NCBI RefSeq assembly: GCF_016765675.1
Contig: NZ_JAESWB010000005.1
Location: 124,001 to 188,000 of the forward strand
Source of the DNA: Neobacillus paridis
GTDB lineage: Bacteria; Bacillota; Bacilli; Bacillales; Cytobacillaceae
Direction of reading: 5' to 3'
Length of the DNA: 64,000 bases
Under the pieces are notes generated by a model, which searched no databases, was not told the DNA's origin, and was given only the letters and a program-made list of their open reading frames with translations. The translations under genes and the position numbers were made by a program. Of this stretch, positions 17,437-25,502 are shown in pieces. The number at the start of each line of letters is the position of its first letter. Within the stretch, counting starts at the first letter, position 1.

Positions 17437-19152
17437 ATGTTTATTTCAGATCTGATGAATACAGATTTTATTTGTTGTTCTAAAAACGACAAATTGGGAG
17501 ATGTTCTTCCACAGTTTACAAAGACAAATTCAAATTTACTTCCTGTCGTAGATTCATCTCATAAATTAATCGGTATTATTACGAAAAATAAACTATTTCA
17601 ACTATTAAGCTCTCGACCTTCCTTCAATATCACGATTGAGAAATACTGTAATTTCAGGCCAGTTTTCCTTCACCCCACGGATGCTGTAGAAGATGCAAGG
17701 CAATTACTATTGAAACATAATATTGGGCATGCCCCTGTTGTCAATCATGAAATGGTGCCTGTTGGTGTAATGTCAACCAACGAATTACTATCATCCTACA
17801 GTATGGTTTATAGTCAATTAACATCCGTCCTTGAAATTGCTTATGATGCTATTATTCTTGTTAATAAAAATGCGGAAATTTCCATGGTCAACAAAGGCTT
17901 CAGCGATTTATTCGGATTACATCGTAAGGACGTATTAAATAAATCTACCACCGAATTATTTCCTGAGTTAGAGATAGAAAATGTCATAAAAACTGGAATT
18001 AGCATTGACAATGTTCCCCATCTTATTGAAGGTCAGCAATCTCTTATTTCAATTAAACCGATTAAAGAGAATGGTGAAATAATTAGTGCCATATGTAAAA
18101 TTACATACCGGGGATTGACCCATTTACATGACGCAATTACCAAAGTAAGAAAGTTAGAAAAGCAGATAAATGATTATCAAATTAAAATAAATGAGATTAA
18201 AGGAACAAAATACACTCTATTTGACATCGCGGGAGAATCAAAAGTTATTCAAAAAGTAAAGAATGAAGCAGCACTTGCTGCGAAAACGATGTCCACTGTT
18301 TTAATTATTGGCGAAAGCGGGACAGGAAAAGAATTATTTGCCCAAGGGATTCATGCAGCATCAGGACAAATGGGACCTTTTATTGAAGTCAATTGTGCGG
18401 CCATACCTCCAGAATTGTTAGAATCCGAGTTTTTCGGTTATGCGGATGGTGCCTTTACCGGTGCAAAAAAAGGCGGTATGAAAGGAAAATTTGAACTAGC
18501 TCAAAACGGGACCATCTTTTTGGATGAAATTGGAGACATGTCTTTACATCTTCAAACTAAAATTCTGCGTGTTCTTCAGGAAAAGGAATTTCAACCAATT
18601 GGCAGTTCTAAAACGATCCATCTGAATACCAAAATCATCGCTGCCACGAATCAAAATATTGAAAAATTGGTTTCAGAAGGGAAATTCAGAGAAGACTTAT
18701 ATTATCGGCTCAATATCATTCGCCTAAATATCCCTCCTTTGCGAGAAAGAATTGAGGATTTGCCTGATATTATTCAAGCAGTGGTAAACCGCTTAAATCA
18801 AAATGGTTTTTACATCAAAGGGGTTACCCATTTGGCACTAACAAAACTAATGAAGTACAAATGGCCAGGGAATATAAGAGAATTACAAAATGTTCTCAAA
18901 AGAGCCGCAAACCTCAAATCGGGAGATTACATTGATGCGGAACATATCCCAGCTTTCACGGACCTACAGGAGGACGTAGTTCCCGTTGCCTCTTCTCCCC
19001 TCACCTATAAAGAAAGAATAAAAACAACAGAGAAAGACATGATCATTGCTGCGTTAAAAGAAGCGAATGGCAACAAATCAAAGGCTAGCCAGCTTCTAGG
19101 AATCAGCCGCCCTTGGCTGTACGCAAAATTGAAAAAATATAATTTAGAGTAG
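17437..19152 (+). CDS. Sigma-54-dependent activator with CBS pair and PAS domain
   Basis: About 571 residues. I place the start at ATG 17,437 because TAGGAGGAGG lies just before it; the longer frame from 17,416 would contain that ribosome site. Order: two CBS motifs (residues 1-115), a PAS domain (about 120-225), a short coiled linker, an AAA+ domain with Walker A GESGTGKE, the sigma-54-contacting GAFTGA loop and Walker B IFLDEIGD, then a Fis-type helix-turn-helix ending KASQLLGISRPWLYAKLKKY. CBS pairs often sense adenine nucleotides or acyl-CoA-like ligands, which would fit control of acyl-CoA catabolism. It is divergent from the dehydrogenase operon and has GAFTGA intact, so it should activate the -24/-12 promoters at 17,291 and 20,144. 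Confidence 0.9.
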   Translation: MFISDLMNTDFICCSKNDKLGDVLPQFTKTNSNLLPVVDSSHKLIGIITKNKLFQLLSSRPSFNITIEKYCNFRPVFLHPTDAVEDARQLLLKHNIGHAPVVNHEMVPVGVMSTNELLSSYSMVYSQLTSVLEIAYDAIILVNKNAEISMVNKGFSDLFGLHRKDVLNKSTTELFPELEIENVIKTGISIDNVPHLIEGQQSLISIKPIKENGEIISAICKITYRGLTHLHDAITKVRKLEKQINDYQIKINEIKGTKYTLFDIAGESKVIQKVKNEAALAAKTMSTVLIIGESGTGKELFAQGIHAASGQMGPFIEVNCAAIPPELLESEFFGYADGAFTGAKKGGMKGKFELAQNGTIFLDEIGDMSLHLQTKILRVLQEKEFQPIGSSKTIHLNTKIIAATNQNIEKLVSEGKFREDLYYRLNIIRLNIPPLRERIEDLPDIIQAVVNRLNQNGFYIKGVTHLALTKLMKYKWPGNIRELQNVLKRAANLKSGDYIDAEHIPAFTDLQEDVVPVASSPLTYKERIKTTEKDMIIAALKEANGNKSKASQLLGISRPWLYAKLKKYNLE

Positions 19153-19167
19153 AAAGCAGACTCTTCA

Positions 19168-19208
19168 ATAAGAAAAAGGGGCAAAATGTATTCCCCTCTC
19201 TTTCTTAT
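19168..19208. terminator. Bidirectional terminator between convergent genes
   Basis: ATAAGAAA-AGGGG and CCCCTCTTTCTTAT arms form a long stem between the activator (plus) and the enoyl-CoA hydratase (minus), with T- and A-rich flanks on the two sides. Confidence 0.65.
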
Positions 19209-19217
19209 GTACCTGTA

Positions 19218-20006
19218 TCAATATCCTTTAAAATTCGGTGTTCGTTTTTCCGAAAAAGCAGACAGACCTTCACGAAAATCATGTGAACGGGTATGATTCT
19301 TTAATGCCAATAATTCCTGCCTTAATGCAATTTCAAGAGGCTGCTCTAGTCCATCGGTCACTAACCTTTTCATTTCTTTTAACACAAGCGGGCTCTTTAA
19401 GGCAATTTTGTCAGCCAGTTCCTGGACGTAAACTTCAAGATCATCTGCTGGAGTCACCTCATGAACGAGACCAAAATTCTTCATTTCTTCGGCTGAGATA
19501 AAATCTCCGGTAAATAATAAATACTTGGCACGGTTCACTCCTATTTTTCGCGGAAGCCTTACCGAACCTCCGCCGCCTGGAAGAACGCCAAAATTAGAGT
19601 GAGCGTCGCCGATTTTGGCTTTTTCAGAAGCAACGATAATATCAGCAGTCATGGCAATTTCCAAACCACCAGCCAGAGTCATTCCATTTAGGGCAGCAAT
19701 CAACGGCTTTGACAAATGATTTAGCGTATCAAACAAATCTCCTGCCAAATCTAATATTCCCTTTTGTCCATCAGGCTGTCTATCCAAATCAGTCAGGAGT
19801 TCCTTTAAATCAGCCCCCGCACAAAAAGCTTTGCCCTTTCCGGATAACACAATAACACGGACAGATGGATCTTGCTCCACCTCACGAAGTGCAGACAATA
19901 ATTCGATTATCAATGATTTTGAGAGGGAATTCATTTCATTTGGGCGGTTTAAATAAATCCAGGCTGAAAGTTTCTTTCTTTCAAGGATAATGGTATTGTA
20001 AATCAC
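19218..20006 (-). CDS. Enoyl-CoA hydratase/isomerase family protein
   Basis: A 262-residue crotonase-fold enzyme. The oxyanion-hole segments are KAFCAGADLKEL and ALNGMTLAGGLEIAMTADIIVAS. The catalytic Glu positions usually found near LAGGLEIA and FGVLPGGGGSVRLPR appear filled, consistent with a hydratase, although isomerase or hydrolase members look alike. It is a separate transcription unit from the acyl-CoA operon but is preceded by its own sigma-54 promoter (20,144-20,159), so it should be co-regulated as the missing hydration step. It starts with GTG after AAAGGGGA. Confidence 0.88.
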   Translation of the reverse strand: MIYNTIILERKKLSAWIYLNRPNEMNSLSKSLIIELLSALREVEQDPSVRVIVLSGKGKAFCAGADLKELLTDLDRQPDGQKGILDLAGDLFDTLNHLSKPLIAALNGMTLAGGLEIAMTADIIVASEKAKIGDAHSNFGVLPGGGGSVRLPRKIGVNRAKYLLFTGDFISAEEMKNFGLVHEVTPADDLEVYVQELADKIALKSPLVLKEMKRLVTDGLEQPLEIALRQELLALKNHTRSHDFREGLSAFSEKRTPNFKGY

Positions 20007-20143
20007 GTTTCATTCCCCTTTCATACTAATTATTTTTTTAACAAAGCAATATTATCGTCTTTGTTTACTTTAAATGAAGATGTCTCAAACCTTTGTCCAA
20101 AGAGTAGTTCACCAAATTTCATTACCTCACGACATAAATATGA

Positions 20144-20159
20144 TGCAATCTTTGTGCCA
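20144..20159 (-). promoter_or_regulatory. Sigma-54 (-24/-12) promoter of the enoyl-CoA hydratase
   Basis: The minus strand reads TGGCAC-AAAGA-TTGCA, a full consensus match with the same -24 half as the promoter at 17,291. Predicted start of transcription is near 20,133, giving a leader of about 125 bases. Confidence 0.82.
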
Positions 20160-20216
20160 ATTCTTTTACCCACCATATTGACTATTTTCAATGGTAAAAT
20201 GAACAACCTGTAAAGT

Positions 20217-20259
20217 CTTCTTAACAGCGGATTGTTAAGAAGGCCATACAGATTGTTAA
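20217..20259. promoter_or_regulatory. Candidate sigma-54 enhancer site (UAS)
   Basis: A perfect inverted repeat with 10-base arms, CTTCTTAACA (20,217-20,226) and TGTTAAGAAG (20,233-20,242), separated by 6 bases. GATTGTTAA also occurs twice 21 bases apart (20,230 and 20,251), two helical turns. The block is 60-100 bases upstream of the -24 element, where bacterial enhancer-binding proteins act. Confidence 0.5.
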
Positions 20260-20421
20260 CAAAAGGGATTGTCGAAACAGTGTATAGGTTGTTTTCCTTT
20301 CATTTCGCTTACTAAAAAAATGTTAAACAAGCTAGGTCTAAATCTCAGTTTCTCCTAATATTTTATAGAAACAAGTAGATTTATCCTTTTTTATAAACTA
20401 AATAGTAAGGAGAGACCCGGG

Positions 20422-20634
20422 ATGGTTGTTGTTCATTTTCTTGAAAATAAGACGGTTGTACTAAGCCAGCTGCGAAAACAAATTCCTACTGTCAATGATG
20501 CTATTAAAATAAAGGGTCGTAAAGGAAAAATAGAGAGTATTGTGAAAGTGAGTGACAAGGTCGTTCAGATTCAAGTCATCTTTGAAAAAGTTAAGAAGGT
20601 ACAGCCGGCCTTAAAAGATGTTAAAAAACGCTAA
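20422..20634 (+). CDS. Small basic protein, unknown function
   Basis: A 70-residue Lys/Val-rich protein. The core DAIKIKGRKGKIESIVKVSDKVVQIQVIFEKV has alternating beta-strand character that recalls small KOW-like or DUF2187 (YkvS-like) proteins, but I cannot assign it. The start is supported by AAGGAGA 8 bases upstream. A perfect hairpin follows, so it is its own short transcription unit. Confidence 0.6.
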   Translation: MVVVHFLENKTVVLSQLRKQIPTVNDAIKIKGRKGKIESIVKVSDKVVQIQVIFEKVKKVQPALKDVKKR

Positions 20635-20641
20635 AAAGTTG

Positions 20642-20677
20642 CAGTCCCATGGCAAATACTGATACACCATGGGACTG
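20642..20677 (+). terminator. Hairpin after the 70-residue gene
   Basis: Perfect 11-bp arms CAGTCCCATGG and CCATGGGACTG with a 14-base loop, followed by TCCTATTGATTT. The T-tract is poor, so this is a moderate terminator call. Confidence 0.5.
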
Positions 20678-20780
20678 TCCTATTGATTTAAATATTCCTT
20701 ATTTCTAGTAAAATAAAAAGACCGAGTATGATGTCCATATCCGGTCCCAGGAAGCGCAACGAAATGAAATTTCCGGTGAA

Positions 20781-20975
20781 TTACATCGAGAGATCTTCCA
20801 AGTCAAAGCCACGCTCAAAATGATTCATATCGGTTAATTCGATAATATAGTCATAGTTCATGATAGAAAGTTGGATTTTTTCCTTCTCTTCCATTGACAG
20901 GTTTTGTTTCTCTAATTTTTTCAATAAACCGAGTTTCGCTGCCTCTAAAATTTCTTTAGTTTCTTGGTAGTCCAT
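20781..20975 (-). CDS. Small acidic helical protein, unknown function
   Basis: 65 residues, predicted largely helical (KEILEAAKLGLLKKLEKQNL), ending in an acidic tail. I start it at ATG 20,975 with AAGGAGGGG upstream; a TTG two codons earlier is the alternative. It ends near the convergent hairpin. I recognise no family. Confidence 0.55.
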   Translation of the reverse strand: MDYQETKEILEAAKLGLLKKLEKQNLSMEEKEKIQLSIMNYDYIIELTDMNHFERGFDLEDLSM

Positions 20976-21142
20976 CTTCAAAACCCCTCCTTATTTCCTC
21001 GCATTACAAAAGACCAAAAATTGTAATCGCTTTCTTTTTCTATCTTTATTATAATAAAAAAATGAATTCAGTTTTTATGATAAATATGGTGATTTTGTGA
21101 AACAACGAAATTTTCAAATTTCTGTAACAATTGCAAACTAAC

Positions 21143-21186
21143 AAAAAACGGTTCGCAAGCTGCAACAAAGGCAGCTCAAGAACCGT
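21143..21186 (-). terminator. Terminator of the MarR-EmrAB efflux operon
   Basis: Minus-strand ACGGTTC-N3-AGCTGC pairs with GCAGCT-N3-GAACCGT, followed directly by six T residues (21,143-21,148). A strong intrinsic terminator. Confidence 0.85.
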
Positions 21187-21198
21187 CTTGGTGTTTTA

Positions 21199-23070
21199 TT
21201 ATTCTGCAGATGGTTTCGCTCTTTTGATAAAGAAGGCAAGGATTAAGGCAACGACGGCAATTCCGGTAGCCACAACAAAGGCGTCGTTAATACCGCTGAT
21301 GGTTGCTTGTTTTACCGTTTCACCATAAATGGTGGAAGTTGCCAGGATTTGTCCTTGCTGAACAGGGATGCCTGCCGCCGAGGCAATTCCATGGCCTAAC
21401 TCCGTAAGTTTGTTTGCCAAATATGGGTTAGCACTTGTCACCACGTTTGCAAAATTAGCGGAGTGAAAATCACTGCGATTTGTCATTACGGTGACAAGAA
21501 ACGCTGTGCCAAGGCTTCCGGCAACGGTTCTCGCGGTATTCGATGCGGAAGTTCCATGCCCTGCCAACCGTAACGGCAGCTGGTTCATGCCCTCTGTTTG
21601 TACCGTCATCGATAAGAACGACATCCCAAACATTCGCATGACATACAACAGCATGATATAACCATAGCTCGTGGACATCGTTAGTTTCGTAAATTGCCAT
21701 GTTGTAATGACTGTGATAATAAGTCCGAAGACCGCCAGCCAGCGAGCCCCGATTTTATCGAACAGCTTGCCGGAAATTGGCATCATCACTGCCATAACAA
21801 TTGCTCCAGGCAGCATTAATAGGCCGGAATCAAGCGCCGAATAAGCACGGATATTTTGCAGATAAATCGGCAGTAAGATCATGGCGGCAAACATCGCCAT
21901 ATTAATAACCATCCCGATGACTGTGGTTAAGGCAAAGATATCGTATTTAAACACGCGTAATTCCAACATCGGCTGATCTGTCGTTAACTCCCGCCAGATA
22001 AAACTGATTAAACCAATCACACCGATAAGCAGCGATACTCTGACATCCGTACTATCCCAGCCGTTATTACCCGCTTCACTAAAGCCGTAAAGTAAAAATC
22101 CTAATCCAATTGTTGAGAATATAAACCCAGCAGTATCAAATTTGGGCTTCGTAATTTCGATTACATCAACCATCCAAGCAATCGACATGATGATCGACAA
22201 GATGCCAAACGGAATAACGATATCAAAAAGTACACGCCAAGAATAATGACCAATAATCCACCCTGATAATGTAGGGCCCAGTGCCGGAGCAAACAGCATC
22301 GCAACACCCATAATTCCCATTGCTGCACCGCGCTTATCAGGCGGATAAATTGTTAGGAATACCGTCATCAATAGTGGCATGATAATTCCAGCACCAGCAG
22401 CTTGGACGATCCTCCCAAGCATTAACAGCGAAAACGATGTCGATAAGGAACAGATCACGGAACCAACTGTAAATGAAAATATCGCAAAAATGAATAATTT
22501 CCTTGTCCCTAGTCTGGCAGTCAAAAAGGCGGTTATCGGGATGACAATGCCGTTGGTCAACATATATCCCGTGGAAAGCCACTGAACGGTGCTGGCAGAT
22601 ACACCAAAATCATTCATAATATGAGGGATCGCCACGTTCAGCAGAGTTTGATTCAAAATTGCCACAAATGCACCAAGCATCATCGTTGCAATAATCTTCC
22701 CTTTCCCACCTTTAATTTCCATTGATTTATTGGGTGGAGACTCCTCATCGCTATCTTGATTTTCTGCTTTTGCTTCATGCTCATTAGGAGAATGATGGAC
22801 TCCTTGGACGAAATCCTCTTTTTGTTTTGCTGGGTTCGAAACTTTCTCAGCGGAAGAACTGTGAATCGCTTGTTCCGATGCCATTTCTCGGATAATTAGT
22901 TTTTCATCAGGAGAAGTACTGGTTTTTTGATCAATTGTCTCTTCCTGAAAGTTTTGTCTACTGCTTTCCAGCGCAGCTTTTCTACTTTTCTTTTTCTTTA
23001 TTACCATCAGATTGATGATGATCAAAAGGATAATGGATATGAGGACATAACCTGCGATATATACTGACAT
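21199..23070 (-). CDS. DHA2-family (EmrB/QacA) MFS efflux pump with N-terminal extension
   Basis: 623 residues, longer than the usual 480-520. Residues from about 120 on are a 14-helix drug:H+ antiporter: LNQTLLNVAIPHIMNDFGVS with the conserved Asp-free motif D1, and LFAPALGPTLSGWII as the antiporter motif C. The first 115 residues are extra: one membrane helix (residues 5-24), a KKKKSRK stop-transfer cluster, then a hydrophilic, acidic, probably disordered linker of about 80 residues. This predicts 15 helices. It pairs with the HlyD-type protein 8 bases upstream to form a two-component exporter across membrane and wall, under control of the MarR gene. Confidence 0.88.
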   Translation of the reverse strand: MSVYIAGYVLISIILLIIINLMVIKKKKSRKAALESSRQNFQEETIDQKTSTSPDEKLIIREMASEQAIHSSSAEKVSNPAKQKEDFVQGVHHSPNEHEAKAENQDSDEESPPNKSMEIKGGKGKIIATMMLGAFVAILNQTLLNVAIPHIMNDFGVSASTVQWLSTGYMLTNGIVIPITAFLTARLGTRKLFIFAIFSFTVGSVICSLSTSFSLLMLGRIVQAAGAGIIMPLLMTVFLTIYPPDKRGAAMGIMGVAMLFAPALGPTLSGWIIGHYSWRVLFDIVIPFGILSIIMSIAWMVDVIEITKPKFDTAGFIFSTIGLGFLLYGFSEAGNNGWDSTDVRVSLLIGVIGLISFIWRELTTDQPMLELRVFKYDIFALTTVIGMVINMAMFAAMILLPIYLQNIRAYSALDSGLLMLPGAIVMAVMMPISGKLFDKIGARWLAVFGLIITVITTWQFTKLTMSTSYGYIMLLYVMRMFGMSFLSMTVQTEGMNQLPLRLAGHGTSASNTARTVAGSLGTAFLVTVMTNRSDFHSANFANVVTSANPYLANKLTELGHGIASAAGIPVQQGQILATSTIYGETVKQATISGINDAFVVATGIAVVALILAFFIKRAKPSAE

Positions 23071-23078
23071 ATTATCAC

Positions 23079-23726
23079 CTACTTATGAATCCGCACGGTC
23101 ACATTCATTCCAGGAACTAACCTCTCTCCATAATGATCAATTGAAATTTTCACGGGAATGACCTGCGTTTCTTTCGTGTAATTTCCTGATGCATTATTCT
23201 TTGGCAGCAGGGAGAAAGTACCGGCAGTAGCTAATCCGATTTCTTTAACTGTCCCGGTCAGCGTGATGTTTGGAAACGCATCAACATAAATATCAACATC
23301 CTGCCCCACTTTTACATCATTAAGATCTGTTTCTTCAATATTTGCTGTCACCCAGAGATGGTCAAGGTCATAACTGACAGCAAGAGGTGATCCGGCAGCA
23401 ACCATGGTATTCTTTACCGCATTTGCTTGGACAATGGTCCCGTCTGCCGGGGCTTTGATATCCATTTTAACCGTTCCAGTTTCTCCGGCCGTTTCAACAG
23501 TGCCAACTGTTTCATCTTTTGAAAAAGTTTTTCCCGTCGCACCATCCCATTTTACAAGCTTCCCGGCGGCAGGAGAAGCAATGCTAACCTGCTGTCCTGA
23601 AATTTGTGCGTTATCAGTAGAAATATAGTTTACCGATTGATTGTAATAATAGTAGCCCGTAAAACCTCCGCCAACCAAGATGATCAAGATAATAATATTA
23701 AGTAAAATCATTCTTTTTGCATTCAT
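23079..23726 (-). CDS. EmrA/HlyD-type membrane fusion protein
   Basis: A 215-residue periplasmic-adaptor-family protein with one N-terminal membrane anchor (residues 5-27), then a biotinyl-lipoyl-like hairpin (YISTDNAQISGQQVSIASPAAGKLVKW) and a beta-barrel domain ending VIPVKISIDHYGERLVPGMNVTVRI. It lacks the long alpha-hairpin of Gram-negative EmrA, as is usual in Bacillaceae. It lies between the MarR gene and the DHA2 pump (8-base gap) and so is their partner. Confidence 0.88.
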   Translation of the reverse strand: MNAKRMILLNIIILIILVGGGFTGYYYYNQSVNYISTDNAQISGQQVSIASPAAGKLVKWDGATGKTFSKDETVGTVETAGETGTVKMDIKAPADGTIVQANAVKNTMVAAGSPLAVSYDLDHLWVTANIEETDLNDVKVGQDVDIYVDAFPNITLTGTVKEIGLATAGTFSLLPKNNASGNYTKETQVIPVKISIDHYGERLVPGMNVTVRIHK

Positions 23727-23741
23727 ATAAATTTTTCCTCC

Positions 23742-24176
23742 TCATTCACTTAAGATGTTTTTAATTTTTTCATGTAACCTCAAAAGATTTTGTATTTCCT
23801 CTTCCGGCAACTGCTTGATTTGCTCAAGCTTTTCTACCAGCAAAGATTCCGACGAAAAAACCTCCACCAATTTTTGTTCGCCTTTTTGCGTTAATCGAAT
23901 GGTGACTGACCGGCGGTCATGTGGCAGAGCTTCCCGTTCAACCAGACCGTTTTGCACTAACCGACTTACAATTCCGCTAACTGTACTATTCGTCAGTTTA
24001 ATTTTATCTGCCAACTCCACTAAACCAATGTTCGGATTGGCAGAAATTTTAAAGAGAGTAAAAAGTTGACCAACAGTCAGCCCATTTTTATCCGCATCTT
24101 GTTTTGTCACATGAAAAAGAAGCTTATTAATTGCATGAAAGGATTTTAAAATTTCGTTATTAAAGGCTTTCTCCAT
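23742..24176 (-). CDS. MarR-family repressor of the efflux operon
   Basis: 144 residues from ATG 24,176, chosen because AGAGGGGAG lies just before it; the open frame extends 34 codons upstream through the operator and promoter, which argues against the longer start. The winged helix is complete: GLVELADKIKLTNSTVSGIVSRLVQNGLV is the recognition helix region, and the wing has the DxRS signature (HDRRSVTIRLT). It is first gene of the unit and overlaps its own operator, so autoregulation with release by a pump substrate is expected. Confidence 0.88.
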   Translation of the reverse strand: MEKAFNNEILKSFHAINKLLFHVTKQDADKNGLTVGQLFTLFKISANPNIGLVELADKIKLTNSTVSGIVSRLVQNGLVEREALPHDRRSVTIRLTQKGEQKLVEVFSSESLLVEKLEQIKQLPEEEIQNLLRLHEKIKNILSE

Positions 24177-24209
24177 TAAACTCCCCTCTTTTTTAAGAAT
24201 ACTTTCCAT

Positions 24210-24231
24210 ACGAATATTTCGTACACGAAAT
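24210..24231. promoter_or_regulatory. MarR operator, two overlapping palindromes
   Basis: ACGAA-TAT-TTCGT (24,210-24,222) and ATTTCGT-AC-ACGAAAT (24,216-24,231) overlap directly downstream of the -10 box in the MarR leader. Both are perfect. Confidence 0.7.
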
Positions 24232-24246
24232 AATTTGTGTTTATTA

Positions 24247-24275
24247 TAATTACACACCTCACTATCCCGTGTCAA
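24247..24275 (-). promoter_or_regulatory. Sigma-A promoter of the MarR-EmrAB operon
   Basis: Minus strand: consensus -35 TTGACA (24,270-24,275), 17-base spacer, -10 TAATTA (24,247-24,252), partly overlapping a TATAAT four bases further on. The operator covers about +10 to +30. Confidence 0.7.
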
Positions 24276-24423
24276 CAATTTTTTTCATTCTTACAATAAA
24301 AGATGAATAGGAACATTTTCAAACTCACCAATACCATAATACCCAACATTTTCCGTAAACCTTAGTTGATTTGTATTTAAGTAAATTATTGTTATTTTAC
24401 AAAAACAAATCCTATTCCTATAG

Positions 24424-24443
24424 TTTGTGAACATTTTGTGAAC
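24424..24443 (+). promoter_or_regulatory. Tandem TTTGTGAAC repeats upstream of qox
   Basis: Two exact TTTGTGAAC copies (24,424-24,432 and 24,435-24,443), 11 bases apart, about 125 bases before qoxA. They resemble the TTTGTGAAT-type element associated with the ResD/SrrA respiratory regulators. Function is inferred. Confidence 0.4.
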
Positions 24444-24566
24444 GGCTGATTTTTTTATTAAAATTAATACAAAAAGGTAATTGTTTTTGATATATTAATA
24501 TAGAGTTTTTACTATAAACATAGTGTATACAAAGTAAAAGTATTTAAAGCGAAAGGGGAACTTACA

Positions 24567-25478
24567 TTGAATAAATGGATCCAAACTGCTAAACTTTCTC
24601 TCCTCGCCTTTTTGGGCACAGCTCTTTTATCAGGGTGCGATCGAAGTAAATTTATTGTACTTGATCCAAGAGGGCCAGTTGGGAAGCAGGAATATAACTT
24701 GATTATTTTATCTGTCATTTTATGCGCGATTATTATCATTCCTGTTATCGGTATTTTCACTTATATTGTCTTGAAATACCGGGATAAACCCAACAACAAG
24801 GCCCCTTACCAGCCTGAATGGGATGATAATAAATTTCTAGAGATTATTTGGTGGGGAATTCCAATTATAATTGTCGCTATACTTGGTGTATTTACTGCAA
24901 AGACAACAATGAATTTGACAAAACCACCGGTAAAAGACGTTGATCCCATTGTTGTCCAAGTAACTTCATTAGATTGGAAGTGGATGTTTACATATCCCGA
25001 TAAAAAAATTGCCACTGTCAATTATGCGGAGATTCCAGCAGGTGTACCAGTTCAATTCATCTTAACCTCTGATGCCCCAATGAACTCCTTCTGGGTACCG
25101 CAATTGGGCGGACAGGAATACACCATGCCCGGGATGTCGATGGGATTATGGCTGCAAGCAGATAAAGTCGGAGAATACTTTGGCTCCGGCGCCAACTTTA
25201 CCGGCAAAGGATTTGCCCATATGCAATTTAGGGTTAAAGCAGTCAAGCAGGAAGAGTTCAATAAATGGGCCAAACAGGTTCAGAAAGACTCTCCTGTATT
25301 AACAAAAGCTGGATATAAGAAATTGTCCAAGCCTAGTCTTGAAAAAGAATTAAGTTTTTCTTCTTACCCAATAGGTCTGTTTGAAGACATTGTTAATAAA
25401 AATGGCGGAATCTATTATGATCACATGAATCATATGGGTGATCACACGACAATGTCCGACATGAATATGAAGAAATAA
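24567..25478 (+). CDS. qoxA: Quinol oxidase aa3 subunit II
   Basis: A 303-residue lipoprotein: signal peptide with lipobox ALLSGC (Cys24), two membrane helices (about 45-70 and 90-110), then the extracellular cupredoxin domain. The Cys-x3-Cys copper-A ligand set is absent, so it takes electrons from menaquinol rather than cytochrome c. The His-rich tail (YYDHMNHMGDHTTMSDMN) is notable. It starts with TTG after AAGGGGA; the nearby ATG is out of frame. First gene of qoxABCD. Confidence 0.93.
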   Translation: MNKWIQTAKLSLLAFLGTALLSGCDRSKFIVLDPRGPVGKQEYNLIILSVILCAIIIIPVIGIFTYIVLKYRDKPNNKAPYQPEWDDNKFLEIIWWGIPIIIVAILGVFTAKTTMNLTKPPVKDVDPIVVQVTSLDWKWMFTYPDKKIATVNYAEIPAGVPVQFILTSDAPMNSFWVPQLGGQEYTMPGMSMGLWLQADKVGEYFGSGANFTGKGFAHMQFRVKAVKQEEFNKWAKQVQKDSPVLTKAGYKKLSKPSLEKELSFSSYPIGLFEDIVNKNGGIYYDHMNHMGDHTTMSDMNMKK

Positions 25479-25502
25479 TGTACATCAGGAGGAAAATTAT
25501 AA

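Larger units (their letters stand above)
20030..20301 (-). other. Untracked open frame upstream of the enoyl-CoA hydratase, possible remnant
   Basis: One minus-strand frame is open for about 90 codons and stops at 20,030-20,032, 23 bases before the hydratase start. The translation looks like real protein (LRRLYRLFILPLKIVNMVGK, then FGELLFGQRFETSSFKV, then NKDDNIALLKK). There is no convincing start: only internal TTG or ATG codons, and the frame begins after a stop near 20,302. The sigma-54 promoter at 20,144 lies inside it. Either it is the 3' remnant of a gene once co-transcribed with the hydratase, or the leader is open by chance. I do not recognise the family. Confidence 0.35.
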
